Positions 1 to 8,247 of a DNA stretch of 43,968 nt are shown one piece after another. The first letter of the stretch is position 1, and the number at the start of each line of letters is the position of its first letter. The notes beneath the pieces were generated by a model. It was not told where the DNA came from. It did no database searches and saw only the letters and a program-made list of their open reading frames with translations. Both the position numbers and the translations under genes were made by a program. Source of the DNA: a virus; the IMG/VR virus record IMGVR_UViG_3300030045_000011, positions 1-43,968 of that record; one strand, given 5' to 3'.

Positions 1-1
1 C

Positions 2-106
2 TATACGCAGCCGAATAGCCAAGCACAGATTCCTGGAACTGAGACACGCGAAGGCGGTAATCCTTCGATCGTAATTGCACGGCCGAAGGCTCGCGGTTGG
101 CGGTAG
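2..106 (+). CDS. 3' end of an upstream head/neck gene (partial)
   Basis: An open frame without stops enters from the left edge and ends at TAG 104-106, one base before the ATG of the next gene. About 34 residues remain, ending in a basic tail (RPKARGWR). In Mu-like phages the gene before the gpG-like tail completion gene encodes a head or neck protein, so that is the likely identity. The fragment is too short for a family call. The tight TAG-T-ATG junction is the main support. Confidence 0.5.
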   Translation, partial: YTQPNSQAQIPGTETREGGNPSIVIARPKARGWR

Positions 107-107
107 T

Positions 108-755
108 ATGTCCGGCGAGTGGTTTATTTTTGGAGAGTTCAGTGGAGCTCTAAAGCAGCTAGATCACCTATCCGACCAACTCGGCGATTTTTCGGATACA
201 AGTAAGTTCCTGACTCAGTTTCTCCGCAAATCCGCCGCCGCTGCCAAAGCCGTGATCCTTAAGAATTTCGAGAAGCAACAGGATCCAAATGGCGACCAAT
301 GGGCGGACTACGTACGCCCGAAGGATCAAGCTAAAGGCCGTTCAGCTCTACTTGGCGGGAAATCAGGGAGTATCTACAAAAGCATCAAAGTTCGAATTCT
401 AAGGGACGGATTTTTGATCCTTTCAGAAGGCGAAGGTGCCGATCACGTAATGTTCCACCAGCACGGTACTCGCTGGATGGCGCAAAGAAGGATCTTTCCT
501 GCTTGGTCCGACGATAGTGACCCCGACCAGGATGCGGACTCCTCTGAACTTGAACTTCTTTTGAATACGGCTTTCGCTAAGGCTTGCCAAGAAATGGGAA
601 TAGAATGGGTCGAGAACGAAACAGCTTTCGAGTTTGGAGCCGGATCTGGCGTAAGTGTCGGTAAGAGTACAGGCGGAAAGAAAGATAGCATGTCTGCTCT
701 TGACCGAGAACTTGCTTCTGAATTTCCAGAACTCTTCAAGAAAGGCCGGAAATAA
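108..755 (+). CDS. Tail completion / virion morphogenesis protein (Mu gpG-like)
   Basis: Protein of 215 residues. Its first half carries the pattern of the phage virion morphogenesis family (Phage_tail_S type): a helical start, then F-x3-QDPNGDQW, a basic loop, a strand-rich core and HQHGTRW followed by an aromatic-Pro segment (RIFPAW). Members act at the neck or tail terminus to join head and tail. The ATG at 108 was chosen over an in-frame TTG at 75 because the preceding frame ends at 106. The last 50 residues are Gly/Ser-rich and then charged. It overlaps the next gene by one base (TAATG), so the two are probably translationally coupled. Confidence 0.7.
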   Translation: MSGEWFIFGEFSGALKQLDHLSDQLGDFSDTSKFLTQFLRKSAAAAKAVILKNFEKQQDPNGDQWADYVRPKDQAKGRSALLGGKSGSIYKSIKVRILRDGFLILSEGEGADHVMFHQHGTRWMAQRRIFPAWSDDSDPDQDADSSELELLLNTAFAKACQEMGIEWVENETAFEFGAGSGVSVGKSTGGKKDSMSALDRELASEFPELFKKGRK

Positions 756-1315
756 TGGCACTCAAAGACACCCTCTGGGCCATTAACAACGAACTTATCC
801 GGCTTGGCGTCCTTCCGGATTCAACTCCGCTCCAACTGGGATCCAGTCCCAAGAGGTTGAAGACGGTCCCAAAGAGTGTGTTTTGGGTTCCAAACCAAAG
901 CAAAGCGAGCGGACCAAATGTGTCTGTCAGTAAGGATCAGCAGGACGCTCTTTCGGCTAACGGCGGTTTTGTTCCTCGCGCTCTTCGTACGCGCTTACTC
1001 TCGTTAGATTGCCATCTTTGGGGCGGCGAATCCGCGTCGGTTGATGAATACAGTTCAACCGAGTTCTTGCTTGACGCTGTGGTTACAGCGATGCAGAACA
1101 TCCTTCCTGGCGGATACATTTATTCTGGGGAGAAGTGGATTAACCCAGGAACAGAGGCAGCGGCACTTGGCCACAGGTGCATCGCCTACTTCGCTGTGAA
1201 CTTGGCGGTAAATGAAGTGCTTCCGCCGAATATCCCTGTTTCGGTCGAAATCGAGACTATCGATCAGACCGCCGAAATCGGACCTCTTGCCGACGGATCT
1301 ATCGTCGTTGTCTAA
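755..1315 (+). CDS. Putative tail terminator / neck protein
   Basis: Protein of 186 residues with no catalytic motif. It has an alpha/beta look: a helical N-terminus, a segment around residues 30-50 (VFWVPNQ), a central helix (FLLDAVVTAMQNIL) and a strand-rich C-terminus ending GSIVVV. Size and position, between the gpG-like protein and the sheath, fit the tail terminator or Mu gp37/gp38-like proteins that cap the tube. Start is ATG in a TAATG overlap, with AAAGGCCGGA upstream. The function is inferred from position. Confidence 0.5.
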   Translation: MALKDTLWAINNELIRLGVLPDSTPLQLGSSPKRLKTVPKSVFWVPNQSKASGPNVSVSKDQQDALSANGGFVPRALRTRLLSLDCHLWGGESASVDEYSSTEFLLDAVVTAMQNILPGGYIYSGEKWINPGTEAAALGHRCIAYFAVNLAVNEVLPPNIPVSVEIETIDQTAEIGPLADGSIVVV

Positions 1316-1324
1316 AGGAATTCC

Positions 1325-1675
1325 ATGCCTGACACCGAAACCGCGCAACCCTCCTCGCCTACCCCAAAGCCTGCCCCTGTTGCGGCCCCAGTTGCCGCGC
1401 CCGTTGCGGAAAAGGCCGTGCAGCGGACCCCTACCGACTGGTATGCGCGCCTTTGCCCCAAAGTCGCGAAGATCGCCGCCCACTCGGAACGCTTGAAGCA
1501 GCAGAAGTTTCAGATGCTCTTTGCGGGCGCGAAGGCTTCCGGCAAGTGGGAAGATGAGTGGCCAATGATGACCGAAGAGGCGTTTACGGACTCTCTTACG
1601 GAAGTCGACAACATTTCAATCGGCGGTCATCTTCCGGATGGCACGCATCCCAGCTCTTTGACGAGCAAGGAGTAA
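1325..1675 (+). CDS. Small structural protein of unknown function, Pro/Ala-rich N-terminus
   Basis: Protein of 116 residues. Residues 5-30 are a Pro/Ala/Val low-complexity stretch with the tandem unit APVAAPVA, likely a flexible linker. Residues 35-80 are a basic helical segment (W-Y-x3-CPKVAKIAAH...KQQKFQMLF), followed by an acidic tail. The AAAGGAATTCC ribosome site precedes ATG 1325. It lies between the putative tail terminator and the sheath, where many Mu-like phages carry a small ORF of unknown role. No function is assigned. Confidence 0.6.
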   Translation: MPDTETAQPSSPTPKPAPVAAPVAAPVAEKAVQRTPTDWYARLCPKVAKIAAHSERLKQQKFQMLFAGAKASGKWEDEWPMMTEEAFTDSLTEVDNISIGGHLPDGTHPSSLTSKE

Positions 1676-1678
1676 CCC

Positions 1679-3406
1679 GTGACCGCACCTGCAATCAACG
1701 TGACAGTTCGAGACCAAGGTCTCGGCATTTCTGGAGTCGGATCTGGAAGCTCGTTCGCCAAGCTCGGTTGCTCGCCTTTGGGCCTGCTGAACACGGTCCT
1801 CTCGGCAGCTGACAATAACTCTCTTGTCAAGCAACTTGGCAACGGCGGAGGAGTCGCCGAGTCGGCTGCCCTTGCGATCACGGCGGGCGGATCAGGACCT
1901 GTCCGCCCGGCAAACCTCCTTCTCGTCCCTGTCAATCCTTCGACGTACGGAACCGCTGGAGCTGTCAGCCACTCCGGAACCGGATCGGTTGCACCGACGG
2001 TCACTGCGAAGCCTGCCACGGCTTTCCAGATTCGATGCGTTCTCGGTGGAGCCGTCGGAACGTCGACTTGGCAGACCTCGGTCGATGGTGGAGTCACCTA
2101 CGGATCTCCTTGGGTATCCGCTGCCACCGTGATCATTCCTGGCGTCTCGTACACGACGCTTGCCTTCGCCGCTGGTACTGCGGTTACCGGGGACATGTTC
2201 TTTATCGCCACCACCGGAACTGTCACGAATACCGGAAGCGACGCCCAGGACGTGACCCATTCGGCAAGCAGCATCGTCGACGCTTATTCTGTGGTTATCA
2301 CCATTACCACGGGCGGCGCACGTGGCGTCGGCATGTTCACCATCTCTCTTGATGGCGGAGTGACGACTTCGCAGCCGTACCTGATCCCGAGCTCTGGCAA
2401 CTTCGTTGTTACGGACGGGGTGGATCAGAACAAGACCGGAGCGTACAATTCCACCGGAATGTACCTCGCGTTCGCTGCCGGAACCTACGTGGTCGGGGAC
2501 ACCTTCACGTTCGTGACAACCGGTGCAAGCTGCACGACGAGTGATCTCACTGCCGGGTTCAACGCGTTGATCGCGGATCAGCGGTTTACTCCCGGCAACG
2601 GGATCCACGTTGTCGGCGCCCCTGCTTCGTCTTCGGCAGGAGCGACGCTTCTTGCTGCACTGGATCTTCTTTTGTCCGGTGCGGCGGGAATGAACAAGTG
2701 GACGCGGCTCATGATGGAGACTCCGCAGGATACGGACTCCGCGATCCTGGCTGCGTATGCGAATGCGGCTTCGACTCGAGTTTCCGTTGCGGCTGGGTAC
2801 GAAACCCAGACTTCTCCGCTGAATGGACGAGTCCAGAGCCGTTCGATCGCTTGGCAGGCAATCGCCCGTGCCGGATGCGTCGTCCCGTCTGAGGCACTCG
2901 GTCGGGTCGATACGGGATCTCTTCCTGGCGTCGTGAAGCTTACTCGCGACGAATTCGCAACCCCTGGCTTGGATACGGGCCGGTTCCTGACTGGAACCTC
3001 CCTCTCCGGGAAGCAGGGCGCGTATATCACCGGACCCGGTCGCATCATGGCTCCGACGGGAAGCGACTATTCGTTCTGGCCCTATGGTCGGGTGATGGAT
3101 ATCGTCTGCTCCCTGGCGTACCAAGGACTCCTGAAGTTCTTGAATGCCTCCGTTCGCGTCAACCCGAACGGGACGATCAGCAGCAAGGACGCTGTTAAGA
3201 TCGAGAGCTGGGTGACGAATACCATCTTGAATGGGGCTGGCAGCAACATCAGCAGTCTCGTTGTTCAGGTTGATCGCACCAACAACCTTCTCGCGACCCA
3301 GACGCTTCTTCCGACTATCCGAGTCGTCCCGGTCGGGTATGTTCTCTTCGTCAACGCCGACATCGGATTCACCAATCAAGGGCTTGCCATTCAGGCGGCA
3401 GCCTAA
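1679..3406 (+). CDS. Contractile tail sheath protein (DUF2586/Mu gpL-like)
   Basis: Protein of 575 residues starting with GTG three bases after the upstream stop. The N-terminus (VTVRDQGLGIS.VGSG) and the C-terminal part (W-L...TTIRVVPVGYVLFVNADIGFTNQG) match the sheath fold of Mu-like phages. The protein polymerises around the tube and contracts on injection. Residues about 115-181 and 203-283 are two copies of a beta module (S-x-DGG-x-T ... FAAGT-x-V-x-GD-x-F-x-F/I-x-TTG), probably surface insertions. A third relative sits in the J-like baseplate protein at 9783-11288. The tube gene follows 9 bases later. Confidence 0.88.
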   Translation: MTAPAINVTVRDQGLGISGVGSGSSFAKLGCSPLGLLNTVLSAADNNSLVKQLGNGGGVAESAALAITAGGSGPVRPANLLLVPVNPSTYGTAGAVSHSGTGSVAPTVTAKPATAFQIRCVLGGAVGTSTWQTSVDGGVTYGSPWVSAATVIIPGVSYTTLAFAAGTAVTGDMFFIATTGTVTNTGSDAQDVTHSASSIVDAYSVVITITTGGARGVGMFTISLDGGVTTSQPYLIPSSGNFVVTDGVDQNKTGAYNSTGMYLAFAAGTYVVGDTFTFVTTGASCTTSDLTAGFNALIADQRFTPGNGIHVVGAPASSSAGATLLAALDLLLSGAAGMNKWTRLMMETPQDTDSAILAAYANAASTRVSVAAGYETQTSPLNGRVQSRSIAWQAIARAGCVVPSEALGRVDTGSLPGVVKLTRDEFATPGLDTGRFLTGTSLSGKQGAYITGPGRIMAPTGSDYSFWPYGRVMDIVCSLAYQGLLKFLNASVRVNPNGTISSKDAVKIESWVTNTILNGAGSNISSLVVQVDRTNNLLATQTLLPTIRVVPVGYVLFVNADIGFTNQGLAIQAAA

Positions 3407-3415
3407 GGAACAACC

Positions 3416-3922
3416 ATGGCAACCAATCCGATCAACTATCCGCTTGGCGCTGGTCCGCGATTCGATGCTTCAAGCATCGAACTTGTTCTCAACGGCGTCC
3501 GATTTATCGGATGCTCTGAGTTCGAGTGGAACCAGAGCCTGAAGCCGGTCGAAGTCCGAGGGTTCACTCCGCAGGCAATCGGCTTCACTCGCGGAGTCTA
3601 CAACGTTTCTGGACGGGTCACTATGTACCGTTCGGAGTTCGACTTCCTGGCCCTGACTATCTCGGCTCTTGGACTTGGCTTCATGGAAGCCATGATTCTT
3701 GGAACCGTGACCTATCAGGAACACCAGCCTTTGCTTCTTCCGGACGCAAAGGACGAACTTTTCGGAATCCGGTTCACCGAAGACGCCCACAAGATCAGCG
3801 CGGGATCCGGTGACGCACTTGCGGTTGACCTTCCGTTCGTAGCATTGTACGCGCTCGTGAACGGTCTTCCCGCATTCGGAGCCCTCTCCCGCATCGCAAC
3901 GTCTGCCGGTGCCGCTCCGTAA
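3416..3922 (+). CDS. Tail tube protein
   Basis: Protein of 168 residues directly after the sheath, with AAGGAACAACC before the ATG. It shows the all-beta pattern of Mu-like tube proteins: an initial strand (ELVLNGVRFIGCSEFEWNQ), a conserved K-P-V-E-V-R-G turn, then GRVTMYRSEFDFL and a final strand-loop-strand with FGIRFTE. Hexameric rings of this protein stack to form the inner tube crossed by DNA. The sheath-tube-chaperone-tape measure order makes the call secure. Confidence 0.85.
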   Translation: MATNPINYPLGAGPRFDASSIELVLNGVRFIGCSEFEWNQSLKPVEVRGFTPQAIGFTRGVYNVSGRVTMYRSEFDFLALTISALGLGFMEAMILGTVTYQEHQPLLLPDAKDELFGIRFTEDAHKISAGSGDALAVDLPFVALYALVNGLPAFGALSRIATSAGAAP

Positions 3923-3941
3923 CCTACAGAAAGGCTCTACC

Positions 3942-4361
3942 ATGTCGGATGAGAAAAAGACCCCGCCTTTGGTCCTGGATTCTTCGATGGCACTTCCGGA
4001 CGAAGTTCCATCGGAGAACCAGAAGAAGGCGGAACGCCGTGCAAAGAAGGCCGAGCTCGAAGCAAAGAACCCGAAGCGGAAGATCGGGCTCGTTGTCGCA
4101 AACGGAGAAGAGTTCTGGATCCGTTCTCCGACTCGCCAGCAATGGCATTCGTTCCGTGAAGCGATTGGAGATCCCAAGCGGAACAAGGCTGCAATGGAGA
4201 ATTTGACCATTGCGAATTGCGTTGATCCGGACGGCGCGGCAATCAGTGATCGCATCATCGAAGGCGGAGAGCCTGCGCTTGCGCAGACGCTTGCCGACAA
4301 AATCGCGATCCTCGGCGGCATGGACCAAGAAGCAGAGATGGTGGATTTCAGCGATCTCTGA
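3942..4361 (+). CDS. Tail assembly chaperone (first ORF)
   Basis: Protein of 139 residues starting at ATG 3942 after a GAAAGG ribosome site. An in-frame upstream start at 3909 would overlap the tube gene and lacks such a site. The first 45 residues are charged and disordered (KKAERRAKKAELEAK). The rest has the short domain typical of tail chaperones, with F-W-I-R-x-PTRQQWHSFREAIGD and a run of acidic helices to the end. Such proteins hold the tape measure during tail assembly. The position between tube and tape measure supports the call. Confidence 0.72.
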   Translation: MSDEKKTPPLVLDSSMALPDEVPSENQKKAERRAKKAELEAKNPKRKIGLVVANGEEFWIRSPTRQQWHSFREAIGDPKRNKAAMENLTIANCVDPDGAAISDRIIEGGEPALAQTLADKIAILGGMDQEAEMVDFSDL

Positions 4362-4381
4362 AAGCGGCAAAAGGAGACCCG

Positions 4382-4498
4382 ATGCTCGCCAGTCGGGCTC
4401 TCCTTGCTTTCAGGCTCGGTAAGCCTCGGCGACTTGCGAAATTAGGAGCTGCGCTCCTAGCTGACGCACTCGTAACTATAACCCTTCGCGGCTTATGA
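4382..4498 (+). CDS. Small ORF in the second tail-chaperone position
   Basis: A 38-residue ORF with a strong ribosome site (AAAAGGAG, 5 bases before the ATG). The protein is basic and helical (MLASRALLAFRLGKPRRL...). Relative to the chaperone it lies in the -1 frame, and that frame is open back across the chaperone stop, as expected where a second chaperone is made by -1 frameshifting. No X-XXY-YYZ slippery heptamer is visible, so independent initiation from its own ribosome site looks more likely. It fills a gap that would otherwise be unexplained. Confidence 0.45.
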   Translation: MLASRALLAFRLGKPRRLAKLGAALLADALVTITLRGL

Positions 4499-4505
4499 GG
4501 AGTTC

Positions 4506-6428
4506 ATGGCTTTTGAATTCCTAGTTAAGCTCGAAAACCAGATGAGCGGACCTGCGGCGGAAGCCCAGAGTTCGATCGACAAGCTTACGGCTGCGATCAG
4601 GAAATTGCAGGCTCAGCAACTCCGTATGAAAGTGAATACGGAGACGTTTGGCGGAGTATTTCCGCCAACCGCCAGCCAGAAGGCGGATCTACTTCGCGCA
4701 GATAGAATGCTGAAGCAGAATGAGCGCGATGCAGCAAAATCTCTAAATAAGAAAGCTTCGCTTGAGCGTCAGATCGAAAACGAGCAGTTGAAGTTCCGAA
4801 TCGACGATGCTACCGCTAAGGAAGATGCGGTTGCGCGTAGGCGCGAGATTCGTCAGCAGCGTTTTTGGAAGTGGCAAGCGGCTGAGGAAAAGCGTCAGAA
4901 TTCCTTCAAAATTGGCGATACTACCGCCGCGGACGAAAAAGCTCTCCGCGCAATGGGCGTTGCACACTCAAGAGCTTTTGATCTTGATAGGCAGTTGACC
5001 CGTAAACGCGGTCTTGATCAGATTGCAGCGCATAAGACCGAAACGGACGCTGCCACGAAGGAAGAAGCCGCCCTTCGGAAAATGACATTAGAGCATATTA
5101 AAGCTCTAGAGCTTAAGAAGAAGCTTGAGCAGGGACCGGTTATTCAGGGGAAGAAGGTCAAGGATGAAGGATCCGGCTACGACATTCTTGACTTTGCGGC
5201 AGGATCTTACGTCGCTGGCAAATCCCTCTCAATCGCAGAAAGTGTAGTCGGCACCTTCTTTAATGCTCTACGAGCAACGTGGGATCGTATGGTCCCGGCT
5301 ATCAGTGTTCGGGAGCAGGGCCGACTTGGGTTCCGCCATGCCTTTGGAGCCGAAGGGGCGGATTGGGCTACGAATCGCTTCGACGAAATGTCCCGTCAAA
5401 TGGGTCGCCCTGCGGATGAACTATTCCAGCAAGGGAAAGAATTCGGGAACATTGGAGCTTCGAAAGAAGAATCCAACGCATTGACGCTTTCGATCAGCGA
5501 CATGAAAGTTATGGGAGGGGAAGCGGGTAAGCTCGAGACAGCTTACGAGCAAATGTTCTCCCAGCCAATCCTGAATATTCGCGCATTCAAAGGCACCCTC
5601 ACCGGCGTCGTTGACGAAAGCAAGTTGTGGTTAAAACTTGCAAAAGACATTGAGTTAACCACAGGGAAGAAGACTTCCGTTGCGCAGGCGAACTGGCTCG
5701 TCTCCCATAAGTACATCAGCGGCCAGATGGGCGCACAAGCGCTGAAAGAGACCATTCAGGATCAAGAGGGCGGAGCTCTCGGTAATTCCTCCCTTGAAAG
5801 AGCCAAGACAACATTTGACGGAATCGCGGGGCGCTTCAATGCGTCCATCGATTCAATGTTGGGCAAACTCGGCCAATCTGAAGGCTGGAAGGAATTCCTG
5901 GGAGCTTTTGATAATCTCGTTATAGCTCTTCAGGATTCTAAAGTCCAGGGAAAACTTGAGCATATCGCCAATCTATTCGGAGATATGTTTAAGAGTTTCG
6001 ATGGGGGTAGTGGACTTGCGCGGGTTGAATCCTTCTTTGACAGACTGGATGCGATTCTTACCCGATCCATTACGGGAATCGAACGCTTTCTAGCGGTGTA
6101 CGATCTACTTCCGTGGGTTCCGCACCCGTTTAACGTCGCAGCGGGCGTCGTGGACATGGTTACGACCCCAGACCCGGAAAAGCCAACTCCTCAGGGGGGT
6201 TTACTGCGGGACTACCCCGCTCTCCCGCCGTTGCCAGGATCGAAAGACTCCCCAAAAGTTGTAAAGCACGAGATTAAGGTCGAATCTCATTTACATATTC
6301 ATGGGAACGGGCACGACCACAAGGCTTTGCAAGAACAGGCTGATAAGGCGCATAAAGAAACGATCGACGTTATCGTCCAGAAGTTCTTTGACCACTTGAA
6401 TGATCAAACCGGAGGGGATCAAAAATGA
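4506..6428 (+). CDS. Tail tape measure protein
   Basis: Protein of 640 residues, the largest of the tail block, with TGAGGAG before the ATG. Residues 1-215 are charged coiled coil (repeated Ala/Lys/Glu heptads such as KAELKK and KEEAALRKM). Around 225-250 is a hydrophobic stretch (FAAGSYVAGKSLSIAESVVGTFF), followed by helical domains. The C-terminus is His/Lys-rich (HLHIHGNGHDH). Tape measures set tail length, and 640 residues predicts a tail of roughly 100 nm by the usual 1.5 angstrom per residue rule. The gene overlaps the next one by ATGA. Confidence 0.82.
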   Translation: MAFEFLVKLENQMSGPAAEAQSSIDKLTAAIRKLQAQQLRMKVNTETFGGVFPPTASQKADLLRADRMLKQNERDAAKSLNKKASLERQIENEQLKFRIDDATAKEDAVARRREIRQQRFWKWQAAEEKRQNSFKIGDTTAADEKALRAMGVAHSRAFDLDRQLTRKRGLDQIAAHKTETDAATKEEAALRKMTLEHIKALELKKKLEQGPVIQGKKVKDEGSGYDILDFAAGSYVAGKSLSIAESVVGTFFNALRATWDRMVPAISVREQGRLGFRHAFGAEGADWATNRFDEMSRQMGRPADELFQQGKEFGNIGASKEESNALTLSISDMKVMGGEAGKLETAYEQMFSQPILNIRAFKGTLTGVVDESKLWLKLAKDIELTTGKKTSVAQANWLVSHKYISGQMGAQALKETIQDQEGGALGNSSLERAKTTFDGIAGRFNASIDSMLGKLGQSEGWKEFLGAFDNLVIALQDSKVQGKLEHIANLFGDMFKSFDGGSGLARVESFFDRLDAILTRSITGIERFLAVYDLLPWVPHPFNVAAGVVDMVTTPDPEKPTPQGGLLRDYPALPPLPGSKDSPKVVKHEIKVESHLHIHGNGHDHKALQEQADKAHKETIDVIVQKFFDHLNDQTGGDQK

Positions 6429-7042
6429 GCCCTTCCTCGAGTGGGATCCCGTTTTGGGATCCTGGAATCGCCAACGTACCTGCTTCGGTGTGGTCCGCTC
6501 TCCCGGACAACGAGAGCGCCCCCTGGCCTTCGTATCTCTCGCCTTGGAATACGATCAAGATGGCGAAGATGCGTGCGCCTGGTTACGTGATCGTAAAAGG
6601 CGGGAGGGCTAAGCGGTTCTCAGCCGACCAGACTCCCGGCGATTCTGGCGCTCTGTTCAATTTCTACGGGTACGATTACGCGCAGTTCTCGGTGAAGATC
6701 CATATCTGGACACCGAAGCAATTCGAGTGGTTGCAGAGATTCCTGCCACTTATCTCTCCGGCTCCGACATCCGCGGTATCACCGAAAGCCGTATCAGTCG
6801 ACCACCCTGCAATGAGGTTGGCGAAGATTACGGACATCTTTGTCACGAGAGTAGGCATCCCTGATATCGTCAATAATCTAATGACGATCGATATCGAGTG
6901 CGTTGAATACCTCGCTACGATGAAGAACGCAGCAGGGGCCGGTGGTCTAAAGAGTCGTGCAGCCAACGTGCAGAATCCAGATGGAACCGTCACGACTTCT
7001 ACTCTTCCTAAGACTCCGACAACTCCGAAAGCTAAGCCTTAA
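6425..7042 (+). CDS. Baseplate/tail protein after the tape measure (Mu gp43 position)
   Basis: Protein of 205 residues in an ATGA overlap with the tape measure gene. It has a proline-rich start (SGIPFWDPGI), then a compact beta domain with GYVIVKGGRAKRF and FYGYDYAQFSVKIHIWTPKQF, and a disordered Thr/Pro/Lys tail from residue 175. In Mu-like phages this slot holds the DNA-circularisation-type or hub-associated protein, but I see no diagnostic motif. A role in the baseplate hub is inferred from position. Confidence 0.5.
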   Translation: MSPSSSGIPFWDPGIANVPASVWSALPDNESAPWPSYLSPWNTIKMAKMRAPGYVIVKGGRAKRFSADQTPGDSGALFNFYGYDYAQFSVKIHIWTPKQFEWLQRFLPLISPAPTSAVSPKAVSVDHPAMRLAKITDIFVTRVGIPDIVNNLMTIDIECVEYLATMKNAAGAGGLKSRAANVQNPDGTVTTSTLPKTPTTPKAKP

Positions 7043-7738
7043 ATGGCTCAGTGTACTCTTAACGGAGTCGGTGTCTACGACGGATCCGTCACCTTCCCTC
7101 GAATCGGGGTTTGGCACGCTGATCTTTCAGTTGCGACTCTTGACGCTCCTTCTGGAACGGCTGAATTCGTTCTCGGAAGTCAGACTTGGCAGGGGGCGTT
7201 TAGTCTTCAGTCTGGCCGAGATTTAGGAGGTCGTCAACGGGTCCGGGTAGTTGGCGGTATGGGAACGCTGGGAACCTTGGTACAAGCCAAGGGATACAAC
7301 CCGGTTATTGCGCGCATCCCCTTGGCCGACGCTTTAACAGACAGTGGCGAAAGCCTTTCTGCAAGTAGTGACCCCGCAATTTTGAACTACACCTTGAATG
7401 GTGGATGGGTGAGATTCGCTTCTCCGGGGAGTTCCGCACTCCTTGCCATCCTGGATTCCATCCCGAATACCCCATCTTGGAGAGTAGTCCCCGACGGATC
7501 GATTTGGGTAGGGTACGAGACTTGGCCTGTGGTTAATCTTGATAACACAGCCTACCTCAAGTCGGACCCATCTCACTCCTCTATCATGATCGGGTCTTAC
7601 GATCCGGATATCGCGCCTGGAGAAATCCTCCAGTTCAGCACCGGAATTCAAGATCAACAGAACCTAAAGGTCTCCGTAGTTACGCACAATATTTCGAGCG
7701 GAAGAATCCAGACCTCTATTCTTTACGAGAACTTCTAA
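7043..7738 (+). CDS. Baseplate hub protein (Mu gpP/gp44-like)
   Basis: Protein of 231 residues, shorter than Mu gp44 (about 380). Strand-rich segments (GVYDGSVTFPRIGVWHADLSV, WQGAFSL) are followed by a middle domain with the W-R-V-V-PDGSIWVGYETW pattern seen in hub proteins, and a C-terminal FSTGIQDQQNLKVSVVTHNI...GRIQTSI. Hub trimers link tube and spike. The ATG directly follows the upstream stop, and the gene ends in a TAATG overlap with the spike gene. Confidence 0.65.
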   Translation: MAQCTLNGVGVYDGSVTFPRIGVWHADLSVATLDAPSGTAEFVLGSQTWQGAFSLQSGRDLGGRQRVRVVGGMGTLGTLVQAKGYNPVIARIPLADALTDSGESLSASSDPAILNYTLNGGWVRFASPGSSALLAILDSIPNTPSWRVVPDGSIWVGYETWPVVNLDNTAYLKSDPSHSSIMIGSYDPDIAPGEILQFSTGIQDQQNLKVSVVTHNISSGRIQTSILYENF

Positions 7739-8247
7739 TGCCTAATGATCTCGACAGAAAACTGTCCGGGCTTACGAAGTTCATCCGTAAGGTGATGGGA
7801 TCTTTTCTTATCACTCAAGTGGACTATCTTGCGGCTTACAAGTGCAAGGTGGTGTTTCAGAACGGCGATGGAACACTTGAGCTTCAACCAGATGATCCTC
7901 GGATCCCACCTCTTTCCAACGTTCCGATTTTTTACGGGATTCCAGGAGTAACTGCAACGATTAAAGCAGGATCCCGCGTTCTGTTGGAGTTCGCAAATGG
8001 TGATCCTTCTAATCGCATTGCGACTGTCTGGGAGAAGTCAAGCGTTTCGGAGTTAGTTTTAACCGCAGATACTGTAACGGTTAATGCGACAACTGTTACG
8101 GTTGGGAGTGGATCAAGCTCCGTAAGCCTTGGAGCGGCTGGTGCGCTAGTTGCGCGCGAAGGCGATCAAGTTATCGGCACTGCAGGCCCGTATCCAATCA
8201 TTGCTCAAATCGGCCCCCCAACTGGCAACACGCAGGTGAAAGCATGA
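7738..8247 (+). CDS. Baseplate spike protein (gpV/Mu gp45-like)
   Basis: Protein of 169 residues. Residues 30-100 look like the OB-fold of the spike (YKCKVVFQNGDGTLELQPDD, then GVTATIKAGSRVLLEFANGDPSNRIATVWE). Residues 105-150 are short beta-helix repeats (ADTVTVNATTVTVGSGSSSVSL). The spike trimer punctures the outer membrane. The HxH iron-binding tip of P2 gpV and Mu gp45 is absent, and the chain ends IGPPTGNTQVKA. A separate tip or a tip without metal is possible. Confidence 0.72.
   Translation: MPNDLDRKLSGLTKFIRKVMGSFLITQVDYLAAYKCKVVFQNGDGTLELQPDDPRIPPLSNVPIFYGIPGVTATIKAGSRVLLEFANGDPSNRIATVWEKSSVSELVLTADTVTVNATTVTVGSGSSSVSLGAAGALVAREGDQVIGTAGPYPIIAQIGPPTGNTQVKA

Noticed and set aside
1892-3379. 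A 495-codon open frame on the minus strand, opposite the sheath gene
   Set aside because: Highly Arg/Ser/Gly-biased, no ribosome site or family pattern; it is an antisense shadow of the sheath codon bias.
8163-8247. Truncated spike gene interrupted by the secreted protein insertion
   Set aside because: The spike protein has a complete OB domain and beta-helix and a clean ATGA junction, so truncation is not shown, though the missing HxH tip leaves some doubt.
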